A stretch of 64,000 nucleotides of DNA from Megamerina dolium (lineage: Eukaryota > Arthropoda > Insecta > Diptera > Megamerinidae). The notes below the pieces were generated by a model. The model did no database searches, was not told the origin of the DNA, and worked only from the letters and a program-made list of their open reading frames with translations. Positions 10,943 through 21,700 of the stretch are shown in pieces. A program made the position numbers and the translations under genes. Positions within the stretch are counted from its first letter, which is position 1, and each line of letters starts with the position of its first letter. The stretch covers positions 76,887,628 to 76,951,627 of the forward strand of contig OY978525.1 of assembly GCA_963854835.1 (NCBI GenBank). Direction: 5' to 3'.

Positions 10943-10954
10943 TAATCAACAAAA
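10943..10954 (+). repeat. Right target-site duplication of RTE copy 2
   Basis: Exact second copy of TAATCAACAAAA, directly after the AAGT tail. Confidence 0.85.
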
Positions 10955-12680
10955 ACCAAATCAACCACAGCAATTGCCAATAATTGTTATATTTTCAAAT
11001 AACGGGGCTTTGAAAAATGTAACCGACGTCATATTTTTTATTCCCGGGCAACAACATTTTACATAAACAATGTTGTCTTTATCGATTTAGAAGAAAGTGA
11101 TAATTATTGCTATATTATATTGTACCAATTTTCTTTAAATTCTTTTATTTACATTTATCACTACAATTCTCCTTTGTCTCCCTACTTTTTGCGTATAAAC
11201 TTAATTGCAGTAGATAAAGTATGAAGATAATAAAAATATTAAAAATGCATAAAATTTCTTTAAAATATGTTTAATACACTATTGGAAAGGAAGTCGGTTT
11301 TTGGAAAAAAAATTTCAAATTTTTTATTTTGATCATAACTTTTAAGAGTCAGTCATCAATCTTATATGGGTTATTATTTTTTTTGTTGTGCTATAAAGAA
11401 AGGCTTTTATCTAAAAATACTGATGGTTGCAAAACTAAATTTGAAGAAATAATTCTGTCGAAAGCCATCCATATTGAAAAAATATCATGAAGAATCAACT
11501 TGAGAAAAATATGAAAAAATTTTCTAAAAATATATTTTGTATACCATTGAAAAATAATTGAATGGCCTTGAATATAGTTCTAAATTTTTTGAAGGTTAAT
11601 AGCGATTAATTTCAAAAAATAATTTGGTTAAAAATAATATTATTCAAATTTTTTGTTTTGATCATAACTTTTAAAATATTCAAAATTGGTTATAAATGTT
11701 ATATATCACCGAAAAGGTATTAAAAAGCTCTTGATACCCATATTGTATGAAAAAATTGCTAATTCATTTCGATCGCAAATTTAAATTGTGACCTCGAGCT
11801 ACGCCTTATATGGACGTGAGCGACAAACATTTTTTGGTTTTTTATATTCTCAAAAATAGGTTCTATACGAAGAAATATTTTTCCCTTAAGTGGGCTATTC
11901 TGCACTTGTTCCAAAAATATATCCAGCAAAAACTTGTAAGTTCTCTGACAGTGAACTGTCATTTTACGCTCTCATTTTCACACACATCATTTGACAAAAA
12001 TGATGATAATTTGTACGAATTTTTACGAATTTTCTGTAAACAAACACATCTATTAACACGCATTGAAAAATATCCGTTACTGATGTATTTGAGAATACGC
12101 TATGAAATAAGCTTAATATTCTGACTGCAGCTACATTGTCAATAGGTTCTCATTATTTTATATTGTTCCTTTTCAGAGAGTAGTAATAATAATAAAATAT
12201 AAATTAATTGATGCAAATAATTAAAATAAAAATACAGTATAATTACAACAATTAGTAATAATTATAATTATAATAATTATAACAATTAGAGTTTTCATAA
12301 GGTGTCATAACACGTCATATTGTTATATTATTATAAGTTTACTTATACAATAGTGTAAGCATTATAATCCTTGCTTTTAATAATGATAGTTATTACTTAA
12401 CCAAAGTTATGCAGCGGCATAACTTAGTGACCGCTGGGGCAGGATATCCCCATAACTGTTTTCAAATAAACTAAAACTGTTGGACCTTCTAAAGTACATC
12501 AAATGTTTTCAGACATATCTACTATTAGACAAAAAAAAACTATCTTTATGAAGAATATTATTTTTATTATTAAAAAACACATCAAAGTATATTTTTTACA
12601 ACAAGAGAAGAATTTACTACTGTATGGTATGATAACCACTGAAAGTTTTGGGAAATGATTCAGTTTTCAGTTACTTGGTA

Positions 12681-12681
<1 letters not shown>
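10955..12681. other. AT-rich noncoding stretch with internal repeats
   Basis: No gene. The phrase TTTTGATCATAACTTTTAA occurs twice about 320 bp apart (near 11330 and 11650), suggesting an old internal duplication. The segment 11905-12050 recurs at 23121-23275. The region just after 10955 was probably continuous with the Merlin upstream DNA before the RTE inserted. Confidence 0.5.
11905..12050 (+). repeat. Dispersed repeat, copy 1
   Basis: Similar in the same orientation to 23121-23275: ATCCAGCAAAAACTTGTA, ATTTGACAAAAATGATGATAA and TTTTCTGTAAACAAA blocks occur in the same order. Class unknown. Confidence 0.65.
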
Positions 12682-12749
<68 letters not shown>

Positions 12750-12776
12750 TATGAATATATAATATATATATATATA

Positions 12777-12834
<58 letters not shown>
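12682..12834. repeat. (TA)n microsatellite
   Basis: Nearly pure TA dinucleotides with three GAA interruptions. A decayed SINE-like piece lies a little to the right. Confidence 0.95.
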
Positions 12835-12839
<5 letters not shown>

Positions 12840-12864
12840 AATTCGGAGAAAGTAAGTAAGTAAG

Positions 12865-12985
12865 TACCCTATATCGCCCTAATACAAGATGTAAATATCG
12901 AAAATGCCGATAGGAGCGGTATGCACCTGTCGGCAACCAATTAACAATTTTGAAGATGCTTTTAGCAGAGTACCTATTGCACTTT
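12865..12985 (+). mobile_element. Decayed SINE fragment
   Basis: AATATCGAAAA, then GGTATGCACCTGTCGGCAA, then CAATTAACAATT matches the middle of the SINE family in the right order with several mismatches. The head is not recognisable and the 3' part is lost. A short AAGT repeat lies just before it. Confidence 0.5.
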
Positions 12986-14745
12986 TTGCTTGTACGTGGA
13001 AGTATACATCAACTACTAACCTAACTAACCTTCGTGCCGTAAGTGGATCAGAAAGTTAAATGAAATTGTGTTCACAAGAGCCTTGGATGAAGTTCCAGAA
13101 GCAAAGCTGCAATCACGTATGTTTTCTTTTACTGATTCAGTATTTTGTTCATAGAACAAAAGGTTGATTCAGAAAACATAATTGAAAATACTGTTAGCTG
13201 CTCATTTAAAATGCAAAATTCTACCAGCCAAAATTTTTTTACTATTGCACATTTATTGGACATCTCCTAAGAGTCTAATACTAAGTATTCACTCCTTGAA
13301 ACTAACACGACACAAACCCTATTGTCAAAACATGGACTTATTAATGATTCAAAACAGTAATAACTTAATTCACAAAACAAAGTAATCTAATTTTACAAAG
13401 CATAGTCATACTTAGATCGACGGTCGTTCTGGTGCAGGGTAGAGTAACTTTTCTAGAGTAGTAAGGTCACACTTAATACAAAAATTCATAATTTTGTTTC
13501 GCGATATTGCTATATTTTATTGATATATTGGAGATAAAGAGAAATTGCAATTTTATTTGAAATTTATGTCTACACCTTTTATGTACTGCTATTTATTAAT
13601 GATATTCATCTATGTACAATATTTACAAAAATTGAGTCTGAAGGAGTTAAATTACATAAAGCGATTTTTAGAGGATTTTTTAAAATGGTCCATCACTCTA
13701 ATGGCTCTCTCTAAAGCCGAAATATTTCGAAAATCACCATAACACAAATCAAGTTTAAATTCTAGTCAATAACGACAGCAACATTTTTTGTTACACACCC
13801 CAATGTACATATGTATCTATCCTGCAACCCCCGAAAAATGGATTAGGACTATTATACAAATATGCTAACAATATAATGAGTTCCTTATTCCACTTGAAAA
13901 TAACAAATACTCATAAAAACAAAACAAAAAAGCAAAGCTTAAAAGGGGTGCAAGACTTTAACACCATGTACTGATGTACTTTGCTGTTGTTAGAGTTACT
14001 GGTAGGTCATTGATAGCAAACAGCTAAGCTAATTGAGTGTGTGTGCTCAATCAAAATATGTTTTGACTACTTGCTTGTCATAAAAAATTGTCTGCTGTTC
14101 ATTTTTTACGCCTTTAAACATACGCCATTCCAGTGAGCGGAACCCCCACACTCAGCATACACAAGTAAATATGTCGCTGTTGTGGCACAAGTGGTGCAAC
14201 AACATTTTATTACTTAATAATAAAGATAAGGCAGAGAACAAACAAGGAGTTTTGATGACAAACGAACTGTGGCGCAACTGAAACTCCTCAGGGGAATAAC
14301 GCTCTCGCAACAATTCACACCTTTGGGACATTGTCCGGATAACGTGTAGAAGTTTTTGAAATTGAATAAATAGCTGTAGCAATTTAAAAATAATGTTATT
14401 ACGATTAATATTTAAACAAAGAATAGGTAGGTAAAGCAGAAAATCGCAAGCATGTTGCAGATGTTCAAATGAGAATTTGAGGATTACGGAAGCTTAACAA
14501 TCGACTTTACAGGTTCTCATGTGTGGTAACTACATAAATCATGTGCGGCAGGATTAGAAATGAAAAAAAAAACAAACAAAAAATTAAACAAGTAATTCGA
14601 ATGATGCACATACGTACATATGTACTATATATAACAGTTTACGCAGTTTATCTTTTCATATTGACAAATATAATTGTGTATAATTTTGAATAATTTGCTT
14701 TGTTTTATTTGTCAATAAGATTATTATAATTCTAACAATTATTGC
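12986..14745. other. AT-rich stretch without a recognisable gene
   Basis: Only short stop-bounded frames, none with family character. I see no inverted terminal repeats or tandem arrays. Confidence 0.4.
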
Positions 14746-14800
<55 letters not shown>

Positions 14801-14801
14801 T
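14746..14801 (+). repeat. (TTA)n microsatellite
   Basis: ATT/TTA trinucleotide repeated about 18 times without interruption. Confidence 0.95.
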
Positions 14802-14990
14802 ATTTTTGTTTCTTTTTTTTTGCAAGTTACAGACATCGAGATAGATAAGAGGCATTGAGGAAATATTACAAAAGTATTTTTCTTTTTAACAGTGAGTCAT
14901 ACGGGCTCACTTACTCGCCAAATGATCAAGAGGCCATGTTGGTGGAGAGAATAGAGTGGACTACGGTATGAAAAAATAAAAAAAAAATAT

Positions 14991-15291
14991 GTGGCACATT
15001 AAGCCCCGAAGGGCTCATTGGCCGAGCTTTTCTTCCATTACCGTTGTGCGTGTTAAATTTTTCGACAGTATTAGAAGGGACCTACTTATTTTATAGAAGC
15101 TTTTTCATGGCAAGTTGTTACTGTCGGAAGAATTGCCAATTGCTTGCCTACAGGTGGGTACCGTTCGAAAGAAAAATCTTTTCGATATTAAATTTGTTAT
15201 ACATCAGCCGGGGATTGAACCACGACCTACACATCAGAAGGCCAACACACTAACCACTGAGCTACGGTACCCACATAGCTACGGCACCCAA
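14991..15291 (-). mobile_element. SINE copy, internally deleted
   Basis: Full-orientation copy on the minus strand: the tRNA-like head is near 15275 and the tail at 14991 next to an A/AT-rich run. About 70 bp between AAAAGCTTC and the AAGTAGGTCCC segment are missing. The head end carries a small duplication: the TAGCTACGGCACCC phrase (as seen on the plus strand) occurs twice. Confidence 0.85.
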
Positions 15292-15299
15292 ACTACACA

Positions 15300-15470
15300 C
15301 TACAGTATGACTGACAAAAATTTCACAGCCTGTTTTGCCTTAGCCTATATACCATGCTCTTGGAGGCTAGTAAGGGATTCCTTTTTCCCAAAAATTGGGA
15401 GGAATGACTACATTAACCCAAGCTTAAGGCCGATCAGGCCTTTCGCCCCAGGAAGGGTGCTAAAAGCTCA
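15300..15470 (+). pseudogene. Short LOA-type LINE RT fragment between two SINEs
   Basis: The plus-strand frame reads CFALAYIPCSWRLVRDSFFPKIGRNDYINPSL. This is the conserved finger segment (ALAYIPxxWR, then FIPKxGRxDY) of Jockey-superfamily RT. It is bounded on both sides by SINE copies of opposite orientation. Confidence 0.7.
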
Positions 15471-15506
15471 TCCTATGTCTCAATTTCAAAAAAAAAAAAC
15501 AAATAT

Positions 15507-15853
15507 GTGGCACTTAAAGCCCCAAAGGGCTCATTGGCCGAGCTTCTCTTCCATTACTGTTGTGCGTCTTAAATTTTGGACAATATTCGAAGGGACCTAC
15601 TTATTTTAGCCGGTTCCGAACGGCAGAACACTTGTGACATCACTTTTTCTGAGCTTTGCCACAGAGTTCTTTAGAAGCTTTTTCATGGCAAGTTGTTACT
15701 TTCGGAAGAATTGCCAATTGCTTGCCGACAGGTGGGTACCGTTCGAAAGAAAAATCTTATCGATATTAAATTTGTTATGCATCAGCCGGGGATTGAACCA
15801 CGACCTACAGATCAGAAGGCGAACACACTAACCACTGAGCTACGGCACCCACT
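15507..15853 (-). mobile_element. SINE copy, near full length
   Basis: About 347 bp. On the minus strand: GGTGCCGTAGCTCAGTGG (A box), GGTTCAATCCC (B box), GGCTGATGCATAAC, a body with CGAAAAGATTTTTCTTTCG, and a LINE-like 3' half from GCAATTGGCAATTCTTCC through GTGCCACATAT. An A-rich run adjoins the tail. Confidence 0.9.
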
Positions 15854-15869
15854 TTCACCCATTTCAGCA

Positions 15870-16740
15870 TGCCTAAAAAGCTGAGGATCACGAGGGTCGG
15901 CCTCGTACAAGTTTGTAGCTAGGGTTGAACAAGCCCTTGTGAGGAAAATTACGCAATGTACGTCTTTCTAGGTAATGAGGGTGCGTATGATAATGGATTC
16001 AATCAATGATAGCTTCAGCTGATTTCAACTGTGCAGGTGAAGGATGGTGTACTTGTCACATCCGGAATATATAATCCCCAGATTGGCGAGCTGTCTCTTT
16101 TATTCTGGTGCATGGTGATTTATCTTCTTCGTTGAATATCTCGAATATCTGCAAGCATACTTGGATGAGGTTGCCTGTTTTGCCACAGTCCTTACGGTTA
16201 TGCACGTCTGCAGGAAAATGCAAGATACACTGAATATGATTGAAGCTTGGTGTATGGCAAATGGACTATCGGCTAATTACGCTAAAACGTCAAACGTCAG
16301 AAAACATCGAAAGCATTGGATGTTTTCTGACAATGTAAAGGTCTCTTTGGGAAGGCGTGGGGCCTTTCTCCTAGCAGCCGTGTATATCTACACTGCTATG
16401 ATTAGACCCATTATCACCTATGCATGATAAAGTACACCTTCATTTGTGGGAATTACGAAGATCCTAACTGTGCAGTAAACTGTGTGCTTTAGAGTGTACT
16501 GGGGCTTTCCTTATTACGTCTGGCCCAGCATTTGATGCGTTGCCGAATCTCCCTCCACTTGATGTATTAATTCAATAGGGAACTAAGACCATTTGCAGGT
16601 TGATACATAGTGGACACTGGTAAGGCCTATCTCCTGTATTGGATAACTGCAGCACTGACGTGAACTTTTCAGTTTTTTCTATGTCCTGTAACTCCATCCC
16701 GTCCAGAATCGTACTAGAAAAACTGTTCAAAGTACTACTG
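15870..16740 (+). pseudogene. LOA-type LINE RT to thumb remnant
   Basis: Strongly decayed ORF2 piece. Around 16030-16140 a frame recalls the GVLSPLLWCMV palm box. At 16161-16427 it reads CRKMQDTLNMIEAWCMANGLSANYAKTS, the conserved post-YADD helix, then AVYIYTAMIRPIITYA of the thumb. After a stop, 16500-16640 gives ALPNLPPLDVLIQ and KTICRLIHSGHW, typical of the region before RNase H. Multiple frames and stops. Confidence 0.75.
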
Positions 16741-17469
16741 CCTTACTGTCTACTTACTGAGTAATAATACAACAAAAAAAATAATTGTATTAGCATAGTC
16801 ATAATTAAATTAATTACTGCTACCATTCGTCGAGTACAACACCTCAAAGTTTACTGTTTCTACAAAATAATTTTTTTCCGATACCGTACTCGAGTTTATA
16901 ATTGATATTGAAATAGTAATTTGCAATGTTTAATGATAAGAAATGTTTAAGTGCACTATATTGGTGACTAAGCAAGGTATGTAGATTGTTATAAATATTT
17001 TTATTACTTTTTAATTTCATAGGCTTCTGAAATATGACGAATAATTTATAATACAATAAATTTATTGTAGTGAATTTTTGAAACATCCTTCTTTACTAAA
17101 TGCGCAAAGTTATACTTTTTAATCCTTATAGTCAACACGTAAGGTAACAGTAAATTAAGTAAAGTAATGTCAAAAACGGAATGCGATTAGGCAACACGGA
17201 TAGCGTAGTCCATATGATATATAGGTAGGAAAGAGCTAGTTATAGTATAAAATAGAAATATGATAGAGAGAACAGAGAATGACACTCATATGCTCCGTTG
17301 AAAATCTAATTTCTACAGATTCCAACATTACGTTACCTACCAATACGTTTAGATTAATGGATCTTATGGCTTCTATATGAAATAGATCGGAACAGCTGAT
17401 CCGTTACCTACCCATATGTGTCGACTAATCACTCTATTATTTATGATTTATAATAAATACGAGTATAAA
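16741..17469. other. AT-rich stretch, nothing recognised
   Basis: No frame, tandem array or inverted repeat that I can support. Confidence 0.4.
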
Positions 17470-18925
17470 GCCAACAAACCAAAAATGCTTGTAAAAAACT
17501 TACAGCAAGTTAACATAAGCAAGCCTTTGGTTAGGAAAAAGTTTGCGAAATTATTGTAAAAGCTTTAAAATTGCGATTTCTATTTTTTTTATTTAATTCA
17601 ATTAATATATTTTTTTTTTGGCTTTAATGAAATAATACTATAAAAGTATAATAAATATCAAAATATATTCATTCGACTACTGCGCACTTGTGTTGGACTA
17701 TGACTATGCTCTTTGATTCTACGTCTACGACATCAGCTTCTTATTTCCTTTTTATACCCTGCACTTGAAGGAATCTCCGGAGATATAGAAAAGTATATAT
17801 ATTCGTGATCAGCGTCACTTAAATCTTCGATTTAACGATGTTTGTCCGTGCTTCCGTCCGTCCGTCCGTCTGTCCGTCACCTGGCTGGTTCGCACGATAA
17901 CTTGAGCAAATATTGAGCTATTTTGACGAAATTTGGCATAAGTAACCTATGATCCAAGAGTACGGAGGGGATTGATATTGTGCATGATGGGTTAATATCC
18001 ACGCCCACACCAAGCATTCAAAGCGACTCGGAATTTACAAAACATTTAACTTTCTGTAACTCAGTTAATATACCATCTGGGACAACAATATTTGACACAT
18101 AGAGTTATATTATACTGCTACATAACCTTGCCAAAAATGGGCGAGCCACGCCTACTTTTTATAGTAGCTCCCATACAAAGTGTCTGTACTTCTTTTAAAT
18201 TGAATCAGATCTAACTTCTACAATCTTCTGTCTAGAATAACCATAATTGACACTTAGATTAACATGGCAGTCGGAAATAATCTGGCAAAAAATCAGTGTG
18301 CCACACCCACTTCTTATTGAGGCTCCCATACAAAGTCGAGGGAATTAAACAAAAATTTTAAGCTCTGTAACCTACGAACTATTCAACGTAGGACTACCAA
18401 ATTTAAGGTGTGGATTAATATTGAAAAATTAATTGGATTTATACGAAAGAAGTAAGCCACGCCCACTTTTTATATAGCTCCCATACTAAGCCTCGGAATT
18501 ATCTTAAATCCTCCTTAAATTATCCCTTTTAGAACCCTCATAATATACAAAGACTTCGTCAAAGTCAACCATATTTCGAGCGTAAATTAGTAGAATATAC
18601 AAAAATTGTTTCTCAAAAAGTGGAAATAAAAGAAAAAGATGGATATTCGAGTAAACTTTTAATATATATATTTACATATGCAGGGTATGATTTGGTCGGC
18701 CCTAGCCGACTGTAAGGTGATTTTTTTTAATGTTGCTTTATCTTGTGAAATCATAGTTTCCTCTTGCAAGAAACACGAACAAAAAAATAAGATGACGTCA
18801 AAGAAATTCGTTACTTCTAAAATTATTTTATCTGTTACAACTTTGTTATCATGCTTTTGTAATTTTTATTGTATGTAAGCTTATTCCTAGCATTAGTGTG
18901 GAATGTTTAGTCAATTGGAAAGCTT
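17470..18925 (+). repeat. Dispersed repeat, arm 1, split by an insertion
   Basis: Reverse-complement similar to 32949-33636. Shared landmarks are CCAACAAACC at the left, TTGTGTTGGACTATGACTATG in the middle, and GTTACTTCTAAAATTATTTTA with GTATGTAAGCTTA at the right. Between 17752 and 18719 this copy holds an additional repeat that the other copy lacks. Confidence 0.8.
17752..18719 (+). repeat. Noncoding dispersed repeat with GTCC-rich core
   Basis: Begins TATACCCTGCA and ends near a matching TGCAGGGTAT plus a short GTCGGCCCTAGCCGACTG hairpin. Just inside are ATATATTCGTGATCAGCGTCAC and a CCGTCCGTCCGTCTGTCC core, the layout of a repeat very common in fly genomes. Absence of this piece at 33147-33160 in the inverted copy gives its limits, at a poly(T) site. 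Confidence 0.75.
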
Positions 18926-18982
18926 TGTATATTAGTAAACCGTAAAGATCAACCATATAACTTAAGTATTTTTAAGAAATCC

Positions 18983-19025
18983 ATTAATGCATTTTAAGAT
19001 GCATTAATGCATTTTAAGATGCATT
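18983..19025 (+). repeat. 20-bp tandem duplication
   Basis: ATGCATTTTAAGATGCATTA is present twice in a row. Confidence 0.85.
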
Positions 19026-19224
19026 TGTTATCAGCCTCTGTGCGTTAATTTATTATCAAAAATCTTTAGCAAGTTGAAGTATAATATAATAACATGAATT
19101 CTAAATAAATGGAAAAGGCTATGATATTAAGTCCTGTGTATAACTTTTAAAAATCGAGTCCTATGTGAAATCGTCGGTAGAAATCAGTACAAAATAATTT
19201 GATAGAAGTAGAAAAGTATGCTTT

Positions 19225-20060
19225 CAACCAAACTCAGTGTACAGGCCCGAAAAAGGTGTGAAAACTGCATTTGGCAATTCTAAGAATAGTTTTATTTTTA
19301 AATGGGAAAGATGTGGCAAATACAAAACTAGATTTTACGAAGCAGAAAATGTATGGTTAGAATGCGTTTCTTAATTTGATTTCTACCAGTCTACGAAGGG
19401 AGGAAGGCCTGCTAAAGAGTTTGAAGAATGTAGTAAGCAATCGAAACGATGGAAAGCTACATACCTTCGTCATGGCTATTCTTGTGATGAGTTAACATAC
19501 GCAGATCAGATGAGCTTATGCGCTAGTGGAATGCGCAATGAAGCCAGAAGAGTCCTTTAAATCGTTAACACCAAATCTGCTCAAAGAATTTAATCTAACG
19601 AACAAGCATTATCTTTAATGACGGACGCACAGTTAAGTAGGAGGAGAAGTTCGTTCCTATAAAACAGTTCGAATAGCGAAAACACATTACCAAAAGAAAT
19701 AAGTGCAACTATTGTCGAAAGTGATGTTCCAATGCAGCTATTATTAGATCAAACTGCTTATCGTGTTGTGCATGTCTAAAAACATGACATTCCTGACGAA
19801 GAAATTAAACTTAAGTTTAATATAGAAATGGGGATTTTACGGTAGCTTAAGTTATCCGAAATACATGTAAAAATTTTTGTCCTATACATGTTTATATCAC
19901 TACAAGTTTAAGCCATGCAGAAATAACCAAAAGAAGGGCTTTTGATCCGGAAGTTTAATACATGCTTTTGGAAGAGAATTCAGTGCATATATCAACTGAA
20001 TTAACTGAATTATATTCTTCTGTATACGATTTTTCAATAAAATTAGTATTATGCATTTTA
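19225..20060 (+). pseudogene. Decayed coding region of an unidentified transposon-like protein
   Basis: Several consecutive frame pieces have protein-like composition: FIFKWERCGKYKTRFYE, then after a stop STKGGRPAKEFEECSKQSKRW and LTYADQMSLCASGMRNEA, then ALSLMTDAQLSRRRS, then EISATIVESDVPMQLLLDQ. A GRPxKxF-xxxSxRSKRR stretch followed by a LxTxxxLS unit recalls a multi-copy protein family of insects and cnidarians that I associate with DNA transposons (possibly RAG1/Transib-like). I cannot confirm the family. Stops and frameshifts make it non-functional. Confidence 0.5.
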
Positions 20061-20395
20061 CTTATTCTTTTTATTTAATTTATTATAGCAATACCTTATT
20101 ATTTAGAGTTTTGAGCACGATGTGTACGATATAAGCAATGAGTAAGACGGTGAAGCTCGTTTTACAGAGTTAGTGTACTTACTGATTAAGTTAAAAACTG
20201 ATTAAGTTAGAAAAATTATTTATTCCTTGAGTAGTGTTATCATCGAAAATAATTATGTAATTTTATAAAAATTAATGTAATTTTATGAAAGTTCGTGTTC
20301 TTACACGAATTCACATCACCAATAGAAATAACACAGTTACAGGGTTTTGAGCTTCGACTTCTATGAAAGTTTACCAAATAAAAATATCAGAAACT
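20061..20395. other. AT-rich stretch, nothing recognised
   Basis: Contains only short direct repeats of a TTATAAAAATTAATGTAATTTTAT type. No gene. Confidence 0.4.
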
Positions 20396-20700
20396 GCTAT
20401 AGAAATTGCTTTCAAAATAGTTGCATATGCGATACGGGTAGACATTAACTATCAATGAAAATTTAATCTCGTGATTATACCTCTGGTTTTAGAGCTAGCT
20501 TGACCCTTTTTTTATTAAGCCTTCAAAAAGGAATGTTTAGTGGTTTTTCAAGGACTTTAATTTTATGATGAAAAAATGTTTATTAGGGGGGTATAATCGA
20601 GAGAACTGAATATGATTTTTAAGGGCTCCTTCAATTTAAACTTTACATATAGGGCAATTAGAGCCCTCCCTGAAAATCGGATAATTAACAACTGAGGTAT
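20396..20700 (+). repeat. Dispersed noncoding repeat, copy 2
   Basis: Partner of 2371-2690, in the same orientation. Confidence 0.6.
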
Positions 20701-20756
20701 TTTAAAAAATTTACGTAGAATATAGAGTATATATAGGTACTACTTACTTACTTACT

Positions 20757-20865
20757 CCTCGGATAGAGGTTGCGCGTTGGGTTTCGGACCCGCCAAATAA
20801 AAAATCTCCCCAATGAAGAAAAGAGCAATGGCTCGGATAAGGACTGCCGCTTTTTGTATATGTAG
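20757..20865 (+). mobile_element. Fragment of the RTE leader/N-terminal region
   Basis: TTGCGCGTTGGGTTTCGGACCCGCC and ATAAGGACTGCCGCTTTT match, with changes, the minus-strand segment of RTE copy 1 near 5340-5425 (GATTGTGCGTTGGGCTTGG, ATAAGGACTACCGCTTTT). It is preceded by a TACTTACTTACTTACT run. Confidence 0.6.
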
Positions 20866-20904
20866 GTATGTATGTCAAAAGTTTTAACAGGCTCGGTTTA
20901 GCCT

Positions 20905-21319
20905 ACATAGCCTGACTATGTCAATGTTAACGTACAGCTCATGCAGCTCATCGTTGTGCCTCATTCGGTACTCGCCATCAATGTAAATAGGTCTGAAGAT
21001 CCTGCGCAGAACTTTTCTCTCGAAAACTCCAAGCATTCTCTCATCGGTGGTGGAAATTGTCCAGGCTTCTGCGCCATATGTTAGGACAGCAATAACGAGG
21101 GACTTGGTGAATGTGATTTTCGATCTTCGAAAGAGGTCTCGACTACTCAATTGCTTACTCAGCCCAAAGTAACAACTGTTAACAAGAGTTATCCTACCCA
21201 TGATCTCCAGGCTGACGTCTTGCCCTCGTACCGTAAGACCCATTCGACGTGACTCTCGCTCCAATTCAGAGAATGCTGCACTAACTGCTCGCGAGTTGAT
21301 ACCGATTTTGTCAATATCA
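20905..21319 (-). pseudogene. RTE-type LINE RT thumb fragment
   Basis: Reads SAAFSELERESRRMGLTV, then a deletion, then VSLEIMGRITLVNSCYFGLSKQLSSR, LTYGAEAWTIST, ERKVLRRIFRPIYIDGEYRMR and HELYVNIDIV. About 40 codons present at 10200-10350 are missing after GLTV. The 5' side ends in a short (TA)n. Closest in detail to the copy at 37585-37995 (RRIFRPIY). Confidence 0.85.
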
Positions 21320-21342
21320 ATATATATATATATATATATATA
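21320..21342. repeat. Short (TA)n run
   Basis: TA dinucleotides at the 5' edge of the RTE fragment. Confidence 0.85.
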
Positions 21343-21436
21343 CTTCTGTAACTTATTTTTATCAGCAACAAAATTATTTGAATTTCTCGACGGCAACAAG
21401 CGGTGGTTGACGGTGTTTCCGTTGAAAATTTCACGG

Positions 21437-21590
21437 ATTCGGTATGTTAATCTATATTGCTCCAAAAAACTTGGAAGATAATACCACTGCGTTAACGTTG
21501 CTGCTGTAACATAATTTAGCTGATTTAAATAAGAAAACAAAAGCAGGTTTACCATGTTCATCTTTGCACAGTAAACAAATTTAAGAATTT
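21437..21590 (-). repeat. Unclassified repeat next to RTE, copy 1
   Basis: Similar to 31396-31545 with the same blocks (AATACCACTGCGTTAAC, GCTGCTGTAAC, TTAGCTGATTTAAATAAGAAA). The minus strand gives an open frame (NMVNLLLFSYLNQLNYV) but I recognise no domain. Confidence 0.75.
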
Positions 21591-21604
21591 TATATTAAAT
21601 ATTA

Positions 21605-21700
21605 GTTGGCATTTGGCAATACCTCCGGCAATAACAATTTTGCTACGAAAACGTTTCTAAAAGAGCTTTTTGACAAAGCTCAAATTTTATCCCATTAATC
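21605..21700 (+). mobile_element. SINE/LINE 3'-part fragment
   Basis: GGCAATACCTCCGGCAATAAC, then CGTTTCTAAAAGAGC and TTTGACAAAGCTCAAA match the shared 3' half of the SINE and the LOA-type LINE. The head is absent, so parentage is undecided. Confidence 0.6.

Noticed and set aside
15044..15884. Repeated small frames with LLSEELPIAC or SRGLNHDL-type endings
   Set aside because: They are antisense readings of the SINE, recurring wherever a SINE copy lies.
17830..17885. A CRISPR-like or satellite array from the CCGTCCGTCCGTC run
   Set aside because: Only a short GTCC/GTCT run inside a longer dispersed repeat; no regular repeat-spacer layout, and the genome is eukaryotic.
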